A stretch of DNA of 58,804 bases from an uncultured Verrucomicrobiales bacterium (GCA_905478925.1 CAJQKQ010000028.1:1-58804), one strand, 5' to 3'. Counted from the stretch's first letter, positions 1 to 9,250 are shown. Program-made: numbers and translations. Notes: generated from the sequence alone by a model not told the origin.

Positions 1-2
1 TG

Positions 3-452
3 CCCTACAGCGCAGAAGGGGCTTTGATCCTTTTTGCAGGATTTTATGCCTTGTTGATCTATTCCCTAATTCGACAGTTGATTAATTCCTCACATGTTAC
101 GAGCGGAGTTCTTTCTGGCACGATGTGCCTTTATCTCGTCATCGGCTTGTTTTGGGGGACGCTCTATACCTTGTTGGAAGTGTTGAGTCCTGGTGCCTTC
201 AGTGGGGCTCTTCTGGAGAATCCGGGAACCAGCGAGCTGCATCTTTTCAACTACTTCAGCTTGGTGACGCTCACCAGCTTGGGCTATGGGGACATCACAC
301 CTCAGATTCCCGGTGCTGCTTCACTGTGCCAGATGCAAGCTATCGTAGGGCAGTTTTTCACTGCAGTCCTGGTGGCGTGGTTGGTCGGAATGTATGGCAA
401 GCCAAACCCCAAACACGAAACAGAATCTCTTTCCGAACCTAATTCAAAATGA
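3..452 (+). CDS. Two-helix potassium-type ion channel, 5' end outside the window
   Basis: The reading frame is already open at the first bases of the window, so the N-terminus is missing; the first possible in-frame start inside is a TTG at 24. The visible part has hydrophobic helices around the first 20 codons and codons 35-60, a pore loop with TLTSLGYGDITP, and a last helix (VGQFFTAVLVAWLVGMYG). TxxSLGYGD is the potassium selectivity filter of two-TM (Ion_trans_2) channels. It should conduct cations, probably K+, across the inner membrane. No RCK or cyclic-nucleotide domain follows; the protein stops about 25 residues after the last helix. Its stop overlaps the next start in an ATGA, so it is cotranscribed with the HlyD-like gene. 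Confidence 0.85.
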   Translation, partial: PYSAEGALILFAGFYALLIYSLIRQLINSSHVTSGVLSGTMCLYLVIGLFWGTLYTLLEVLSPGAFSGALLENPGTSELHLFNYFSLVTLTSLGYGDITPQIPGAASLCQMQAIVGQFFTAVLVAWLVGMYGKPNPKHETESLSEPNSK

Positions 453-1603
453 GTAGCGACGACAAATCCGCCTCCGCGCCAGATACCAAGCCTGCAAAGG
501 AAGAAGCCAGTTCCGCCAAGGATGCTGAAAAGAAACCACGTGATCCGGTCAAATTCTGGACCCGGGCTACGCTTGGCCTCTTGGTGTTTCTATTCGCGGC
601 GCACATCATCAGCGACAAATATGTTCCCTACAGTGCCAATGCTCGCGTGAACGCCTACGTCGTGCCGCTTTCAGCAGATGTTTCGGGACGGCTCTCCAAG
701 GTGTATGTCACCAACAATCAATTGGTGAAGGAAGGCGACAAGCTTCTGGAGATCGATGCTGAGAAATACAAGTTGGTCGTTGATCAGGCCAGGGCCGACC
801 TCGAGCAGGCTTCCCAGGGAACTGAAGCCAACGTTGCTGGAGTTGCTACTGCTCAATCCCGCGTAGCAGAAGCCGAAGCGAATCTCGATAATGCCCGGGT
901 CAAGGGTGAGCGGATTATCAAACTTGCCGAGCAAGGAGCCGCCTCAAAATCACGAGCCGACGATGCCAAAACCCGAATTACCGCGAGTGAAGCCAAGTTG
1001 GACAGTGCGAAATCCGAGCTTCAGAAAGCCAAGAGCAATCTTGGTGGCACGGGAGTCGATAACGCGGCGGTGAAGGTCGCTCTTAGCAATTTGGCGAAAG
1101 CCGAACTCGACCTCAAGCGAGCAACTTTACTCGCGCCATCGGACGGCTTGATTAGCAATTTCACAATCGATGTGGGTCACTATGCCAACACTGGTGCGCC
1201 CTTGTTAACCTTTATCTCTATCCGTGATGTTTGGATCCAGGCTGACATGCGGGAAAATGCTCTTTCACATATTAAGGCTGGGGACAAAGTTGGCATCCTT
1301 CTTGATGCCGCGCCCGGACGTGTCTTCGATGGGAAGATCCGGAGTGTGGGATGGGGTGTTTCCGATGATACCCAGAATCAATTGGGAACCCTCACCAGCG
1401 TGAAAACGACCCAGGGATGGTTGCGTGAATCACAACATTTTCCTGTGCTTGTGGACTTTGCCGATATGGAGGAATCGAAAGGCTTCAAGCGTGCCGGTGG
1501 ACAGGCAAATGTTATTGTCTACACCAGCAGCAGCAATGGGCTCTATAACTTGGGTGGCGAAATTTGGATGAAGCTTCTGAGTTGGTTCTCCCACGTCTAC
1601 TAG
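449..1603 (+). CDS. HlyD/EmrA-type membrane fusion protein
   Basis: This 384-residue protein is a periplasmic adaptor of an efflux system. After an acidic/lysine-rich cytoplasmic stretch (about residues 1-35) there is one membrane anchor (ATLGLLVFLFAAHIISDKYV). A split biotinyl-lipoyl domain follows, with the first half near VNAYVVPLSADVSGRLSKVYV and the second near LLAPSDGLISNF, separated by a long alanine-rich alpha-helical hairpin. A C-terminal barrel (DVWIQADMRENALSHIKAGDKVGI) completes the fold. The start overlaps the channel stop by four bases and the DUF2955 gene follows 36 bases downstream. HlyD-type adaptors are regularly paired with DUF2955 membrane proteins, so the two probably form one envelope-spanning exporter. 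The substrate cannot be read from sequence. Confidence 0.9.
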   Translation: MSSDDKSASAPDTKPAKEEASSAKDAEKKPRDPVKFWTRATLGLLVFLFAAHIISDKYVPYSANARVNAYVVPLSADVSGRLSKVYVTNNQLVKEGDKLLEIDAEKYKLVVDQARADLEQASQGTEANVAGVATAQSRVAEAEANLDNARVKGERIIKLAEQGAASKSRADDAKTRITASEAKLDSAKSELQKAKSNLGGTGVDNAAVKVALSNLAKAELDLKRATLLAPSDGLISNFTIDVGHYANTGAPLLTFISIRDVWIQADMRENALSHIKAGDKVGILLDAAPGRVFDGKIRSVGWGVSDDTQNQLGTLTSVKTTQGWLRESQHFPVLVDFADMEESKGFKRAGGQANVIVYTSSSNGLYNLGGEIWMKLLSWFSHVY

Positions 1604-1639
1604 TCTGTATTCATTGATTCCCGCAACTCCGGATTCGCG

Positions 1640-2719
1640 ATGACACTTGCTCAAGTCAGAATGTGGCGCATCGCGCTTGGCGCGACGTTTGCGATCGCGG
1701 TGAGCTATGGCGTTGCCTGGCCGTTGTCATTTATGATGCCGCTTTTTGCGGTGATGTTCTTGGCCATGCCCGGACCATGGTTCGGCTGGAAGATGGCGAG
1801 CAAGATTATCCAGCGCCTCCTTACCGGCCTGTTCTGCGGACTCATAATCAGCGAGTTTTTCATCAGGATGCCCTTGGTGTGTGTACCCCTGTATGCGCTC
1901 TTGTTTTTCTATATCTTTTTCAATGATGCCAAAGCCCCTCCTCTGACCACGATCTTCATGACTATGGGGATTACCATGGTGCCTATTTTGGGAATGCAGG
2001 GCGCAATGGCTTCGCACCTGGTGGTCCTCTATCTCTTCATTAACATGGCCTCGGGTTTTGTAATGAAATGGCTTTTTCATCTCCTGGTGCCGGATTCCTG
2101 GGCTCGTCCAAATCCCAATGCGCCTTCTCCCAAGCGACCGCAAAAACCACCCATCCCGCCCCGTGAGGAACGGGCGCGGCTTGCTCTGGTCAGCACCGCG
2201 GTCGCTACCTCAGCTGTCGTCATCTTTTATAGTTTGAATCTGGTTCAGTATTCTCTGGCCATGATTTATATTTGCATGATGGCTGGGACGCCTACCACCA
2301 ATGCCAGTCTCATGGTGCTGAAGGCAAATTCGAAAGCCTGCGTCATTGGAGGCGTTGCTGTTATTATTGCCTATAACCTCCTGGTGGCGGTGCCGACTTA
2401 CGCCTTTTTGGTTGTGTTGTGCTTTTTCGTAGCGCTCTTCTTTGCCCAAAAAATGACCTCCGGGCTACCTTCGGCCGGTGCCTGGACATCCGGCTTCACG
2501 ACTTATCTGGTTCTGCTTGGAAGCTCGACAGGAGTGGATACCAGCGCCAGCGCGAACTTCTACTTAAGAATTGCACAGGTTCTTTTTGCAGGATTCTTCT
2601 GTATCGGAGCTATCCTGGTGACGGAACATTTACTTCAGCGTAGAAAACTGAGAAAAGGCCGACCTCGGGGATTTGGAGTTCTAGCATTACTGAGGGGTGG
2701 GATTAAAAAAGGATCCTGA
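1640..2719 (+). CDS. DUF2955-family inner-membrane protein, probable efflux partner
   Basis: This 359-residue protein has two blocks of about four to five hydrophobic helices separated by a proline-rich cytoplasmic loop (residues about 155-180, NPNAPSPKRPQKPPIPPREE). That layout, with motifs such as MMPLFAVMFLAMPGPW near the N-terminus, fits the DUF2955 family, which resembles aromatic-acid/fusaric-acid exporters (FUSC-like). Function is inferred from that resemblance and from the directly upstream HlyD-type adaptor. No clear Shine-Dalgarno is visible before the ATG. The gene ends the plus-strand operon; the next gene is convergent. No outer-membrane TolC-like gene is present here. Confidence 0.8.
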   Translation: MTLAQVRMWRIALGATFAIAVSYGVAWPLSFMMPLFAVMFLAMPGPWFGWKMASKIIQRLLTGLFCGLIISEFFIRMPLVCVPLYALLFFYIFFNDAKAPPLTTIFMTMGITMVPILGMQGAMASHLVVLYLFINMASGFVMKWLFHLLVPDSWARPNPNAPSPKRPQKPPIPPREERARLALVSTAVATSAVVIFYSLNLVQYSLAMIYICMMAGTPTTNASLMVLKANSKACVIGGVAVIIAYNLLVAVPTYAFLVVLCFFVALFFAQKMTSGLPSAGAWTSGFTTYLVLLGSSTGVDTSASANFYLRIAQVLFAGFFCIGAILVTEHLLQRRKLRKGRPRGFGVLALLRGGIKKGS

Positions 2720-2835
2720 GTGGTAGCGGGTAGCTTTTCTTGGTTCCGCTGTCCACCTATCCGGTGCGTGTGCAATTGCAACGCGCGTGCTATCCGCGAA
2801 CAATGACCAAATTTCCTCGGCCACCCCTTTTGATT

Positions 2836-3705
2836 TTACTGGGAACCCCACCGGGGTGATTCGATTGGAAAACTCACTTGGAAGACCGCTCCCCATTTCG
2901 GGGCATTGGGCTCAGAAAGCGCATGGTAACGGAAGCCCAGCCCCCACTGAACAGGGTGATCCGCGATCAGGGTCAACTGGCTTACGCGGAACTCGAGCGG
3001 GCCGGACCATTGGTAGGCCGTCCAATCGAAACTAAGCTCCGCACTGAGTGAAAAAGTCGTCGAGCGCTCCGTGGTGTATCCGAGCAGCGGCTCGATGCGG
3101 CTGGCATTGATCGATGAGGCGTCCGATGGGCCGGCCACCGACCAGATGTGGTTGAGGATCACGCCGACCGTCCATGGCTTCGATTGTCGGAAGATTCCGA
3201 AACTGGGTCCGACACTCAGTTTATCGGTACCTAGCAAGTGGTTCGTTGCCGTGGGGATCACGAATGTCGGCCCGACACCCCAGTAGAGATCCCAGCCCAG
3301 CGACCGATCCGGAGAGAAGAAAAAAGTTTGAACCAGATCGGTCAGCCCCTCCTGGCTGCTGTTTCCGATCACGTCTTTCTGGCTGACCCACGCGAGATCG
3401 GATTTACTCAGCACATGCCACTCTTCGTTGATCACGAAAGGTACCCGCGGTGCGAGCCTGATGGCAAACGATTCACCTCTTCCGAGAGCGCCCGAGCCGT
3501 TTTTATACTCCACCGATGTCGGGATCACCAGAATGCGTGCAAGCGGGTTCTCCAACCGGAGCGATAGATCCGGATACTCGTCGGTTGCCGTTTCGCGGCG
3601 CTCCAGTCTCCGTTCCCTTCCGGACAGCAGTCCCGGTTCCTCCCAAGCCTCCTCGGCGAGCAGCAAATGCGGACAAAGAAGAAGAAGGGCGGCGGACCGC
3701 TTCAT
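2836..3705 (-). CDS. Outer-membrane beta-barrel-like secreted protein, paralogue A
   Basis: The start at 3705 (MKRSAALLLLCPHLLLAEEA) gives a good signal peptide, so the longer frame from 3750 is not preferred. The 289-residue product is rich in alternating aromatic/polar strands. It contains PFVINEEWHVLSKSDLAW, an IGNSSQEGLTDLVQTFFFSP segment and a closing WGLGFRYHALSEPNAPKWGAVFQVSFP strand. It aligns by eye with the protein at 4376-5224 over nearly its whole length (shared: PVxxxEDWNLxS, SSQxGLxDxxxxxFSP, GVGPxxxxPTxTxxxL, LxNHxWSxAG, YDWTAxQW). Such proteins are often labelled neuromedin U-like or transporter by automatic pipelines; those names carry little functional meaning. Probably an outer-membrane barrel of unknown cargo. 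Confidence 0.75.
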   Translation of the reverse strand: MKRSAALLLLCPHLLLAEEAWEEPGLLSGRERRLERRETATDEYPDLSLRLENPLARILVIPTSVEYKNGSGALGRGESFAIRLAPRVPFVINEEWHVLSKSDLAWVSQKDVIGNSSQEGLTDLVQTFFFSPDRSLGWDLYWGVGPTFVIPTATNHLLGTDKLSVGPSFGIFRQSKPWTVGVILNHIWSVAGPSDASSINASRIEPLLGYTTERSTTFSLSAELSFDWTAYQWSGPLEFRVSQLTLIADHPVQWGLGFRYHALSEPNAPKWGAVFQVSFPIESPRWGSQ

Positions 3706-3766
3706 GGGACTGAGTGGAAAGAGGGCTCCACCCGGAGGCGGAAACCGCAATCAGCAGAGATGGGGT

Positions 3767-3907
3767 TTATGGTTTCGCGGCTTCCTCCGGGATGACGGGT
3801 TCCACCGAGAAGGTTACCGCCATGGCAACCCGCACATCGGTGTTCCCTGCCGCGAGAAGAGTATTCAAGCGCTGTCTCATTTCCGAAGACTTGAGGATCA
3901 TTTTCAT
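3767..3907 (-). CDS. Possible small ORF of 46 codons downstream of the MaoC gene
   Basis: An ATG at 3907 (second ATG at 3901) opens a 46-codon frame starting MKMILKSSEMRQRLNTLLAA and ending EEAAKP before TAA. It begins 11 bases after the MaoC-like stop on the same strand. It fills much of the otherwise empty 212-base gap before paralogue A, and its composition is protein-like. A GGAG lies about a dozen bases upstream, further than ideal. I do not recognise it and it may be chance. Confidence 0.3.
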   Translation of the reverse strand: MKMILKSSEMRQRLNTLLAAGNTDVRVAMAVTFSVEPVIPEEAAKP

Positions 3908-3917
3908 TTCGTGTCAA

Positions 3918-4319
3918 TTACTCCTCCAGCAGAACTTCCGCCGAGATCCGCAACAGAACCCGGTCGCCAACATAAGCCCGCCCCTCCAACTCTACCTTGC
4001 GGATTCGAGGCACTAATTTTACAACCTTAACCTCAATGCACACATCATCATCCGGACGCGCCGGAGCCTTGAAGCGCACGTTCAGAGACCGCGCCACCGA
4101 GCCCGGACCGGGTAACTGGCTCGCTAGGATCGCCGAGAAAAAACCCACCAGCAACACCCCGTGAGCGATGACTCCACCAAAGCGCGGTTCGGCATAGGCC
4201 GGGTCGGTATGCAGCGGATTATGGTCACCGGTGACGTCGGCAAAGCCGGCGATCATTTCGGGGGTGATGTGAATGGTCTGGGTAGCCGTTTGGCCCAGGG
4301 CGAGTTCTGAGAATTTCAT
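3918..4319 (-). CDS. MaoC-like (R)-specific enoyl-CoA hydratase
   Basis: This 133-residue single hot-dog domain has the hydratase signature: FADVTGDHNPLHTDPAYAEPRFGGVIAHGVL contains the catalytic D...N..H and the G..AHG segment. The family adds water across trans-2-enoyl-CoA, giving (R)-3-hydroxyacyl-CoA, in fatty-acid or polyhydroxyalkanoate metabolism. The length is normal for a stand-alone MaoC/PhaJ-type enzyme. It sits between the two barrel paralogues on the same strand. Nothing in the sequence connects it functionally to them, and the exact chain-length preference is unknown. Confidence 0.88.
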   Translation of the reverse strand: MKFSELALGQTATQTIHITPEMIAGFADVTGDHNPLHTDPAYAEPRFGGVIAHGVLLVGFFSAILASQLPGPGSVARSLNVRFKAPARPDDDVCIEVKVVKLVPRIRKVELEGRAYVGDRVLLRISAEVLLEE

Positions 4320-4375
4320 AGATTGGGTAATCTAGACGAAAGCATTCGGTTCGGATCTCCCCGAAAATCCAAAGC

Positions 4376-5224
4376 TCAGCTTTTAGGAAGAATGATAGTC
4401 ACGGCGAAGCGGAGACCCCACTCCGACCCATTGTCTGGCTTCTCGGCGAAATAACGGGCACCCAGTTGCCATGAGGTGGGAGTATCTCCAATTGTGATCA
4501 ACTTGCTGACCATCAGGTTGACCGGAACTGTCCACTGGCTCGCCGTCCAATCGTAAGTGGCCTCGGTGTTGAGTGAGTAAGTCCATCCGCCACCCGGTAT
4601 ATAGGAAATAAACGGCTGGACGAAGGTGCTGTTCACCGGATCACGACCACCCAATCCGGCATAACTCCATAGGTGGTTGACCAAGGCTCCGTAGGTAAAT
4701 TTCCCCTGTTGCTTGAGGGCAATGGCCGTCGGCCCTGCAGCCCATTGGTTTGCGGTTAAAAAATTGTCCGTCCCTGTTGGAAACAACAATGCTGGACCCA
4801 CGCCCCAGATCCATCCGTTGCTTGTCGGAGCCTTCGGAGAAAACCATCCACTGTAGAGAATATCAGACAAGCCACCTTGACTCGACGTACCGACGATATC
4901 GTCTTGGAGAATCACCGGAATAATCGTCCGTGAGATCAAATTCCAGTCTTCACTGATGCTAACCGGGATCACCGGTTGGATGTTCAGCTTCCACTGGAAT
5001 CCGTCGCCGCTCGGCCCGCCGCCCCAATCGAAGTTGTTCTGAAACGGAATACTGATCATTGATGCAATCGGATTGGCCAACTTTTTGGAAAGCTCATCCG
5101 CATCGTCAACCAGTGGTGCGGTAGTCGCGTTCAACGATCGATCCGGAGTGACGGGAGTAGCGGCTTGAACCGCGCAGGCAGAAAGACTGAATAGGGCGGC
5201 GGCGATTGTGTTGATACGTTTCAT
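4376..5224 (-). CDS. Outer-membrane beta-barrel-like secreted protein, paralogue B
   Basis: The ATG at 5224 begins MKRINTIAAALFSLSACAVQA, a clean signal peptide with an Ala-x-Ala cleavage site; the earlier in-frame ATG at 5272 would bury it. A GAGAA lies just upstream. The 282-residue product resembles paralogue A throughout, with PVSISEDWNLISRT, GTSSQGGLSDILYSGWFSP, WGVGPALLFPTGTDN, LVNHLWSYAG and TYDWTASQW. The end LRFAVTIILPKS is a plausible final beta strand. Function is unknown; the outer membrane is the likely location. The divergence from A (only scattered identical motifs) argues for an old duplication. Confidence 0.78.
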   Translation of the reverse strand: MKRINTIAAALFSLSACAVQAATPVTPDRSLNATTAPLVDDADELSKKLANPIASMISIPFQNNFDWGGGPSGDGFQWKLNIQPVIPVSISEDWNLISRTIIPVILQDDIVGTSSQGGLSDILYSGWFSPKAPTSNGWIWGVGPALLFPTGTDNFLTANQWAAGPTAIALKQQGKFTYGALVNHLWSYAGLGGRDPVNSTFVQPFISYIPGGGWTYSLNTEATYDWTASQWTVPVNLMVSKLITIGDTPTSWQLGARYFAEKPDNGSEWGLRFAVTIILPKS

Positions 5225-5296
5225 AGGATTCTCAGTCCGATTGGATTTTATCAACTGGAGAATAGGGACCACAAATCAGAGAGTAAAGCTGGTAAC

Positions 5297-5325
5297 AAAA
5301 AAAACGGCTCCGGGAGTCGGAGCCG
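5297..5325 (-). terminator. Rho-independent terminator after the DUF1254 gene
   Basis: On the minus strand a 7-bp GC-rich stem (cggctcc / ggagccg, 5305-5311 with 5319-5325) is followed by eight T residues. It lies 26 bases after the stop at 5351 and separates that gene from paralogue B. Confidence 0.85.
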
Positions 5326-5350
5326 CTTTCGAAGGTTTGAAGGAAGATGC

Positions 5351-6193
5351 TTACTTCACCGGCTCCGGATTCACCGGATTGATCGTTTTGTCGAGAGCAG
5401 CCTCACTCACACCGTAGTTGCGGACGATGTAGTTGAACTCTTGTCCGCCGGAGGTGATGTTGTTGATTTCGCCCTCGGCGTTGAAGTGCACGGTGATGGT
5501 ACCGTCCTCGTTCGGCTTCCACGTATAGCTGTTGATGTGGGTGTTGCCTTCCAGAAGATAGCCATCCAAGTCATAGATTGTGAACGAGGTGAAAAAACCA
5601 TTTTTCGGATCCGGGAATGTCATCGCGTGGGGGACGTCTCCGGGGATATTCTCTGAAGAGTTGTAGGTATTGGAAACGCCCACTTCCGTGACCATGCCGC
5701 CCCAACCGGCCGCGTTCGACCAGGTGCGATGCTCTTCATTGACCTGCGTTTTGCCGTCGCCGTATGTAAAGGAGATGCCCGATTCGAGCATCTCCTTATT
5801 ATACTCGGCGGTGAGAGCGTGGAGCTGCTCCTGGTTGAAGGCCGGCATAACGTAGGTCTCGGAGCCGTTGCCTTCGACCTTGATTCCTTTTTGAGCCGCG
5901 TAGGCTTCTTCGAAGGAAGCCTTGTTGTGACGATCCTTGACGACCGTACGCACCGCGATCATGAGGTATTCGGATTCATTTTTTACGGGGAAGGTCCCTG
6001 GTTCAGCAAAGAAGAAGGGGGTGTAGCCATCGGTGTCGAGAATCATGATCGATTGGTAAAGACCCGACTCTGGGATGGTGACACTCATCTCACCATCGTT
6101 GTGGTAAACACCGACGCTGTAGAGGGTGTCGAGATTCATGCGAATCGTCGGTGCATCAGGACCAACTGGAGAAAGCTCCGTGCGATGGAGCAT
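5351..6193 (-). CDS. DUF1254/DUF1214 domain protein lacking its normal N-terminus
   Basis: The frame from the first ATG (6193) encodes 280 residues: a DUF1254 part (APTIRMNLDTLYSVGVYHNDG) and a DUF1214 part (AAGWGG, GFFTSFTIYDLDGYLL, ITVHFNAEG). Family members are exported proteins of unknown function, usually with a signal peptide. Here family-like sequence continues upstream of the ATG in the same frame (AAESIDVAFENYNQAETARNFNNWVKLG, up to 6328). There is no ATG, GTG or TTG there, and the frame begins directly at the fumarase stop. No signal peptide is therefore encoded. The gene is either a 5'-truncated relic joined to the fumarase gene or is made from 6193 as a cytoplasmic fragment. Confidence 0.7.
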   Translation of the reverse strand: MLHRTELSPVGPDAPTIRMNLDTLYSVGVYHNDGEMSVTIPESGLYQSIMILDTDGYTPFFFAEPGTFPVKNESEYLMIAVRTVVKDRHNKASFEEAYAAQKGIKVEGNGSETYVMPAFNQEQLHALTAEYNKEMLESGISFTYGDGKTQVNEEHRTWSNAAGWGGMVTEVGVSNTYNSSENIPGDVPHAMTFPDPKNGFFTSFTIYDLDGYLLEGNTHINSYTWKPNEDGTITVHFNAEGEINNITSGGQEFNYIVRNYGVSEAALDKTINPVNPEPVK

Positions 6194-6328
6194 CTTGTTG
6201 TCCGATCCAAGCTTAACCCAGTTGTTAAAATTTCGAGCCGTCTCGGCCTGGTTGTAGTTTTCGAAGGCGACGTCGATTGATTCGGCGGCGGAATCTTCGG
6301 CGTAAAACAGCTTCGTACAAACGCATTC

Positions 6329-7960
6329 TCAACACACCGGACACTGACTGATCGTCTGGAAGAAATCGTTCCCCTTGTTGTCCACGAGGATGAAGGCAGG
6401 GAAATTCTCCACGGTAATTTTCCACACCGCTTCCATCCCGAGTTCGGGGAATGCCACGACCTCCTGCGAACGGATGTGTTCCGTCGCCAGCAAAGCCGCC
6501 GGGCCACCTGCCGAGCCCAGGTAGAATCCCCCATGTTTTTTGCAAGCATCTGTCACCTGCTGGGAGCGGTTGCCCTTCGCCAGCATGACCATGGAACCTC
6601 CGTGGGATTGAAAAAGATCCACATACCCGTCCATGCGGCCCGCCGTGGTGGGGCCGAAGGAACCCGAGGGCATTCCCTTCGGAGTCTTCGCCGGCCCTGC
6701 GTAGTAGACGGGATATTTGCGGAAGTATTCTGGCAATTCGCCAGTCTCCTCCAGGATTTCCTTCATCTTCGCGTGCGCGGAATCGCGGGCGACGATGATT
6801 GTCCCGCTGAGGGCGAGGGCTGTTGTAACGGGATATTTGGAAAGCGTCTCCAGCGTCTTCTCCATCCCTTGGTCGAGATCGATATTGACCCCCTTGAACT
6901 TCCAGTCGCGATATTTCTCCGGAATGAAACGGCCGGGATTCTTCTCCAGTTTCTCCAAGAAAATCCCATCCTTGGTGATCTTCGCCTTCGCCTGCCGGTC
7001 GGCAGAGCATGAGACCCCGATTCCCACCGGGCAGGACGCACCGTGCCTCGGCAACCTGACCACCCGCACATCCAGCGCAAAATATTTGCCACCAAACTGC
7101 GCGCCGATCCCGATCTCCCGCGCCTCCGCGAGCAGTTCCTTCTCCAACTCCAGGTCGCGGAACGCGCGGCCGTGTTCGTTCCCACTGGTCGGAAGGGAGT
7201 CGTAGTAGCGGGTCGTGGCCATCTTGACCGTCTTTAGATTATTTTCTGCCGAGGTACCGCCGATAACGAAACCGAGGTGATACGGCGGGCAAGCGGCGGT
7301 GCCGAGCGTCTTCATCTTCTCAATGCAGAACTCCTTGAGACGCTTCGGATTCAGCAGCGCCTTGGTCTCTTGGTAGAGGAAGGTCTTGTTCGCCGAACCG
7401 CCGCCCTTGCTGACGAAGAGAAATTTGTATTCGTCCCCCTGTGTCGCGTAGAGATCGATCTGCGCCGGGAGATTGGTCTTGGTGTTGACCTCGTCATACA
7501 TGGTCAGCGGCGCGGTCTGCGAGTAGCGTAGGTTCTCCTTGGTGTAGGTGTCGTAGATGCCTTTCGTAAGAAACTCCGCATCGTCGCAGTCGGTCCAAAC
7601 CTGCTGGCCCTTCTTTCCGATGATCGTCGCGGTTCCCGTGTCCTGACAGGCGGGAAGGATTCCGTGGGAGGCTATTTCCGCATTTTTGAGCAGCATCAGC
7701 GCGACCATTCTGTCGTTCTCCGATGCCTCTGGATCATCGAGAATCGCCGCGACCTGCGCGAGATGGCTGCTGCGGAGGGTGAAATTGATCGCTTTGATCG
7801 CCTCTGCGGCAAGAAACGAAAGGGCCTCGGGATCGACCTTCAGGACGATTTTGCCACAGCACTCGGCGGTTTCCAAACCGCCTTCGCGGATGCACTCATA
7901 CTCCGTTTCATCCGCACCCAGTGGGAACGGATCCTGGTAGAAAAATTCCTTCTCGCTCAT
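6329..7960 (-). CDS. fumA: Class I fumarate hydratase (iron-sulfur)
   Basis: This 543-residue protein interconverts fumarate and L-malate in the TCA cycle using a [4Fe-4S] cluster. The N-terminal alpha half shows [14 protein letters not shown], with the first cluster cysteine. The middle has [10 protein letters not shown] and [14 protein letters not shown]. The C-terminal beta half ends with [15 protein letters not shown] and [15 protein letters not shown], as in FumA/FumB. Length is usual for the fused-chain class I enzyme. The tail after KGNDFF is short and cysteine-bearing (ISQCPVC), as in relatives. The downstream DUF1254 frame begins directly after its TGA, with no spacer. Confidence 0.96.
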   Translation of the reverse strand: MSEKEFFYQDPFPLGADETEYECIREGGLETAECCGKIVLKVDPEALSFLAAEAIKAINFTLRSSHLAQVAAILDDPEASENDRMVALMLLKNAEIASHGILPACQDTGTATIIGKKGQQVWTDCDDAEFLTKGIYDTYTKENLRYSQTAPLTMYDEVNTKTNLPAQIDLYATQGDEYKFLFVSKGGGSANKTFLYQETKALLNPKRLKEFCIEKMKTLGTAACPPYHLGFVIGGTSAENNLKTVKMATTRYYDSLPTSGNEHGRAFRDLELEKELLAEAREIGIGAQFGGKYFALDVRVVRLPRHGASCPVGIGVSCSADRQAKAKITKDGIFLEKLEKNPGRFIPEKYRDWKFKGVNIDLDQGMEKTLETLSKYPVTTALALSGTIIVARDSAHAKMKEILEETGELPEYFRKYPVYYAGPAKTPKGMPSGSFGPTTAGRMDGYVDLFQSHGGSMVMLAKGNRSQQVTDACKKHGGFYLGSAGGPAALLATEHIRSQEVVAFPELGMEAVWKITVENFPAFILVDNKGNDFFQTISQCPVC

Positions 7961-8020
7961 TACTCCACCAACCTAGCCGCGTGCCGCCGCGATTGAAGCC
8001 CTGATTTCGGCAATCCCGTA

Positions 8021-9250
8021 TTATCTTTCTCCAAGCGCCTCCATCTCGCTGTCCATCCGCTCGATCAACCGCTCCATATCGCTCAAATGTCTGCGCATCC
8101 GCCGAGGATCGCGAGCCTTGCCCTGGCTGCGCGCTTTTGGAAGCAGGGCGAGCCGCTGCTTGGCCATCTCCTTTTTCCGTAGCCCGATCTTCGTGCGAGC
8201 TTCCACCAGCGTGTCGGCTTCCCCTTTCAGCACATCCACAACGGCGGAACTGCCCATGATATAAGTCCTTGTTCGGTCGGCACGCGCCATGGTGACACCG
8301 ACGATGCGACCCTGCAGATCGACCACTGGCCCGCCGACATGGTTCGCCTTGATTTGCATGTCCGTCTGGACAACCCGAGAAAAGCCGTCACGGACGCCAC
8401 TGGTATCACCGCCCATGCGTTCCATCTGGTTCAGTCGACCGCCGGAGAACTGCCCGAACACCGGCCGGTTGGAAAGCATCACCTCGAAGATCTGTTGCTT
8501 CCCTGCTGACTCGATTTCCACCACCACCTTGTCCCCGGGCTGCTTCCCGCTTAGGGCGTTCCTGAGTTCCTGCAAGCCGGAGATCATACGATCATCAATT
8601 TTCAGGATCACATCCCCCGCCTGCAAGCCCGCTTCCGCGGCTCCGAATTCTGGCTGCACATTCGCAATCCTCACCCCTTCGCCACGATATTTCGAATCCG
8701 CCATGATTCCAAGGTGAGCCCGATCTGCTTCCCGGAGATTCCTTTCCAAAACCGCGACCACTCCGAAGGCTCCCGGCTTTCCGTTGGGTCGCGAGGCGGC
8801 CAGGAAACGCCCCAACGGCAGCTGCGACTCGTAGAATTTCGCGGGAGCGAAGGACTCTCCCAGGATGTCCAGCAACACCAGATCCTCGTCGGTGAAGATC
8901 CCGGACACTACCGCTTTCGCAGCCTCGCCCGAACCATTTTGGACATACAGCGTATCGACATATCGTTCAATCTCGCTCCATTTTGTCAGAACCTGAGTCC
9001 CGTCCGCTACAACAGTTCCGTATACGAGTTCACGCGGTTTCTTGTCGCGACCCCAAATGAGAACCGTCGATTTTGATGCGTCTTTGACGGCGATCTCAAG
9101 CGCCTTGTTGAACCCGAAAGTTTGGTCGTCCACAGCCTTTTTTTCGTCGGGTCGCATCAGCGGAACCTCATCCTTGCCACGCTGCGCAGGTGCCAGTGTG
9201 GAAACACCAAGCAGGATCGCGCAATATTTGATGGTTTGCGTAATTTTCAT
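8021..9250 (-). CDS. Secreted inactive trypsin-like protein with an internal PDZ domain
   Basis: A signal peptide (MKITQTIKYCAILLGVSTLAPA) leads a 409-residue protein. Residues about 55-175 resemble the first part of an HtrA fold, but where LTxAHVV is expected the sequence reads LTKWSEI (Ser near 92 in place of His). A PDZ domain follows at about 190-262 (GVRIANVQPEFGAAEAGLQAG). After it comes the segment VVQTDMQIKANHVGGPVVD, which matches the HtrA active-site strand QTDaxINxGNSGGP with Val305 in place of the serine. The PDZ therefore appears inserted inside a dead protease fold, and the tail is a basic helical region. The start overlaps the stop of the active protease gene by four bases, so the two are coupled. 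Confidence 0.8.
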   Translation of the reverse strand: MKITQTIKYCAILLGVSTLAPAQRGKDEVPLMRPDEKKAVDDQTFGFNKALEIAVKDASKSTVLIWGRDKKPRELVYGTVVADGTQVLTKWSEIERYVDTLYVQNGSGEAAKAVVSGIFTDEDLVLLDILGESFAPAKFYESQLPLGRFLAASRPNGKPGAFGVVAVLERNLREADRAHLGIMADSKYRGEGVRIANVQPEFGAAEAGLQAGDVILKIDDRMISGLQELRNALSGKQPGDKVVVEIESAGKQQIFEVMLSNRPVFGQFSGGRLNQMERMGGDTSGVRDGFSRVVQTDMQIKANHVGGPVVDLQGRIVGVTMARADRTRTYIMGSSAVVDVLKGEADTLVEARTKIGLRKKEMAKQRLALLPKARSQGKARDPRRMRRHLSDMERLIERMDSEMEALGER

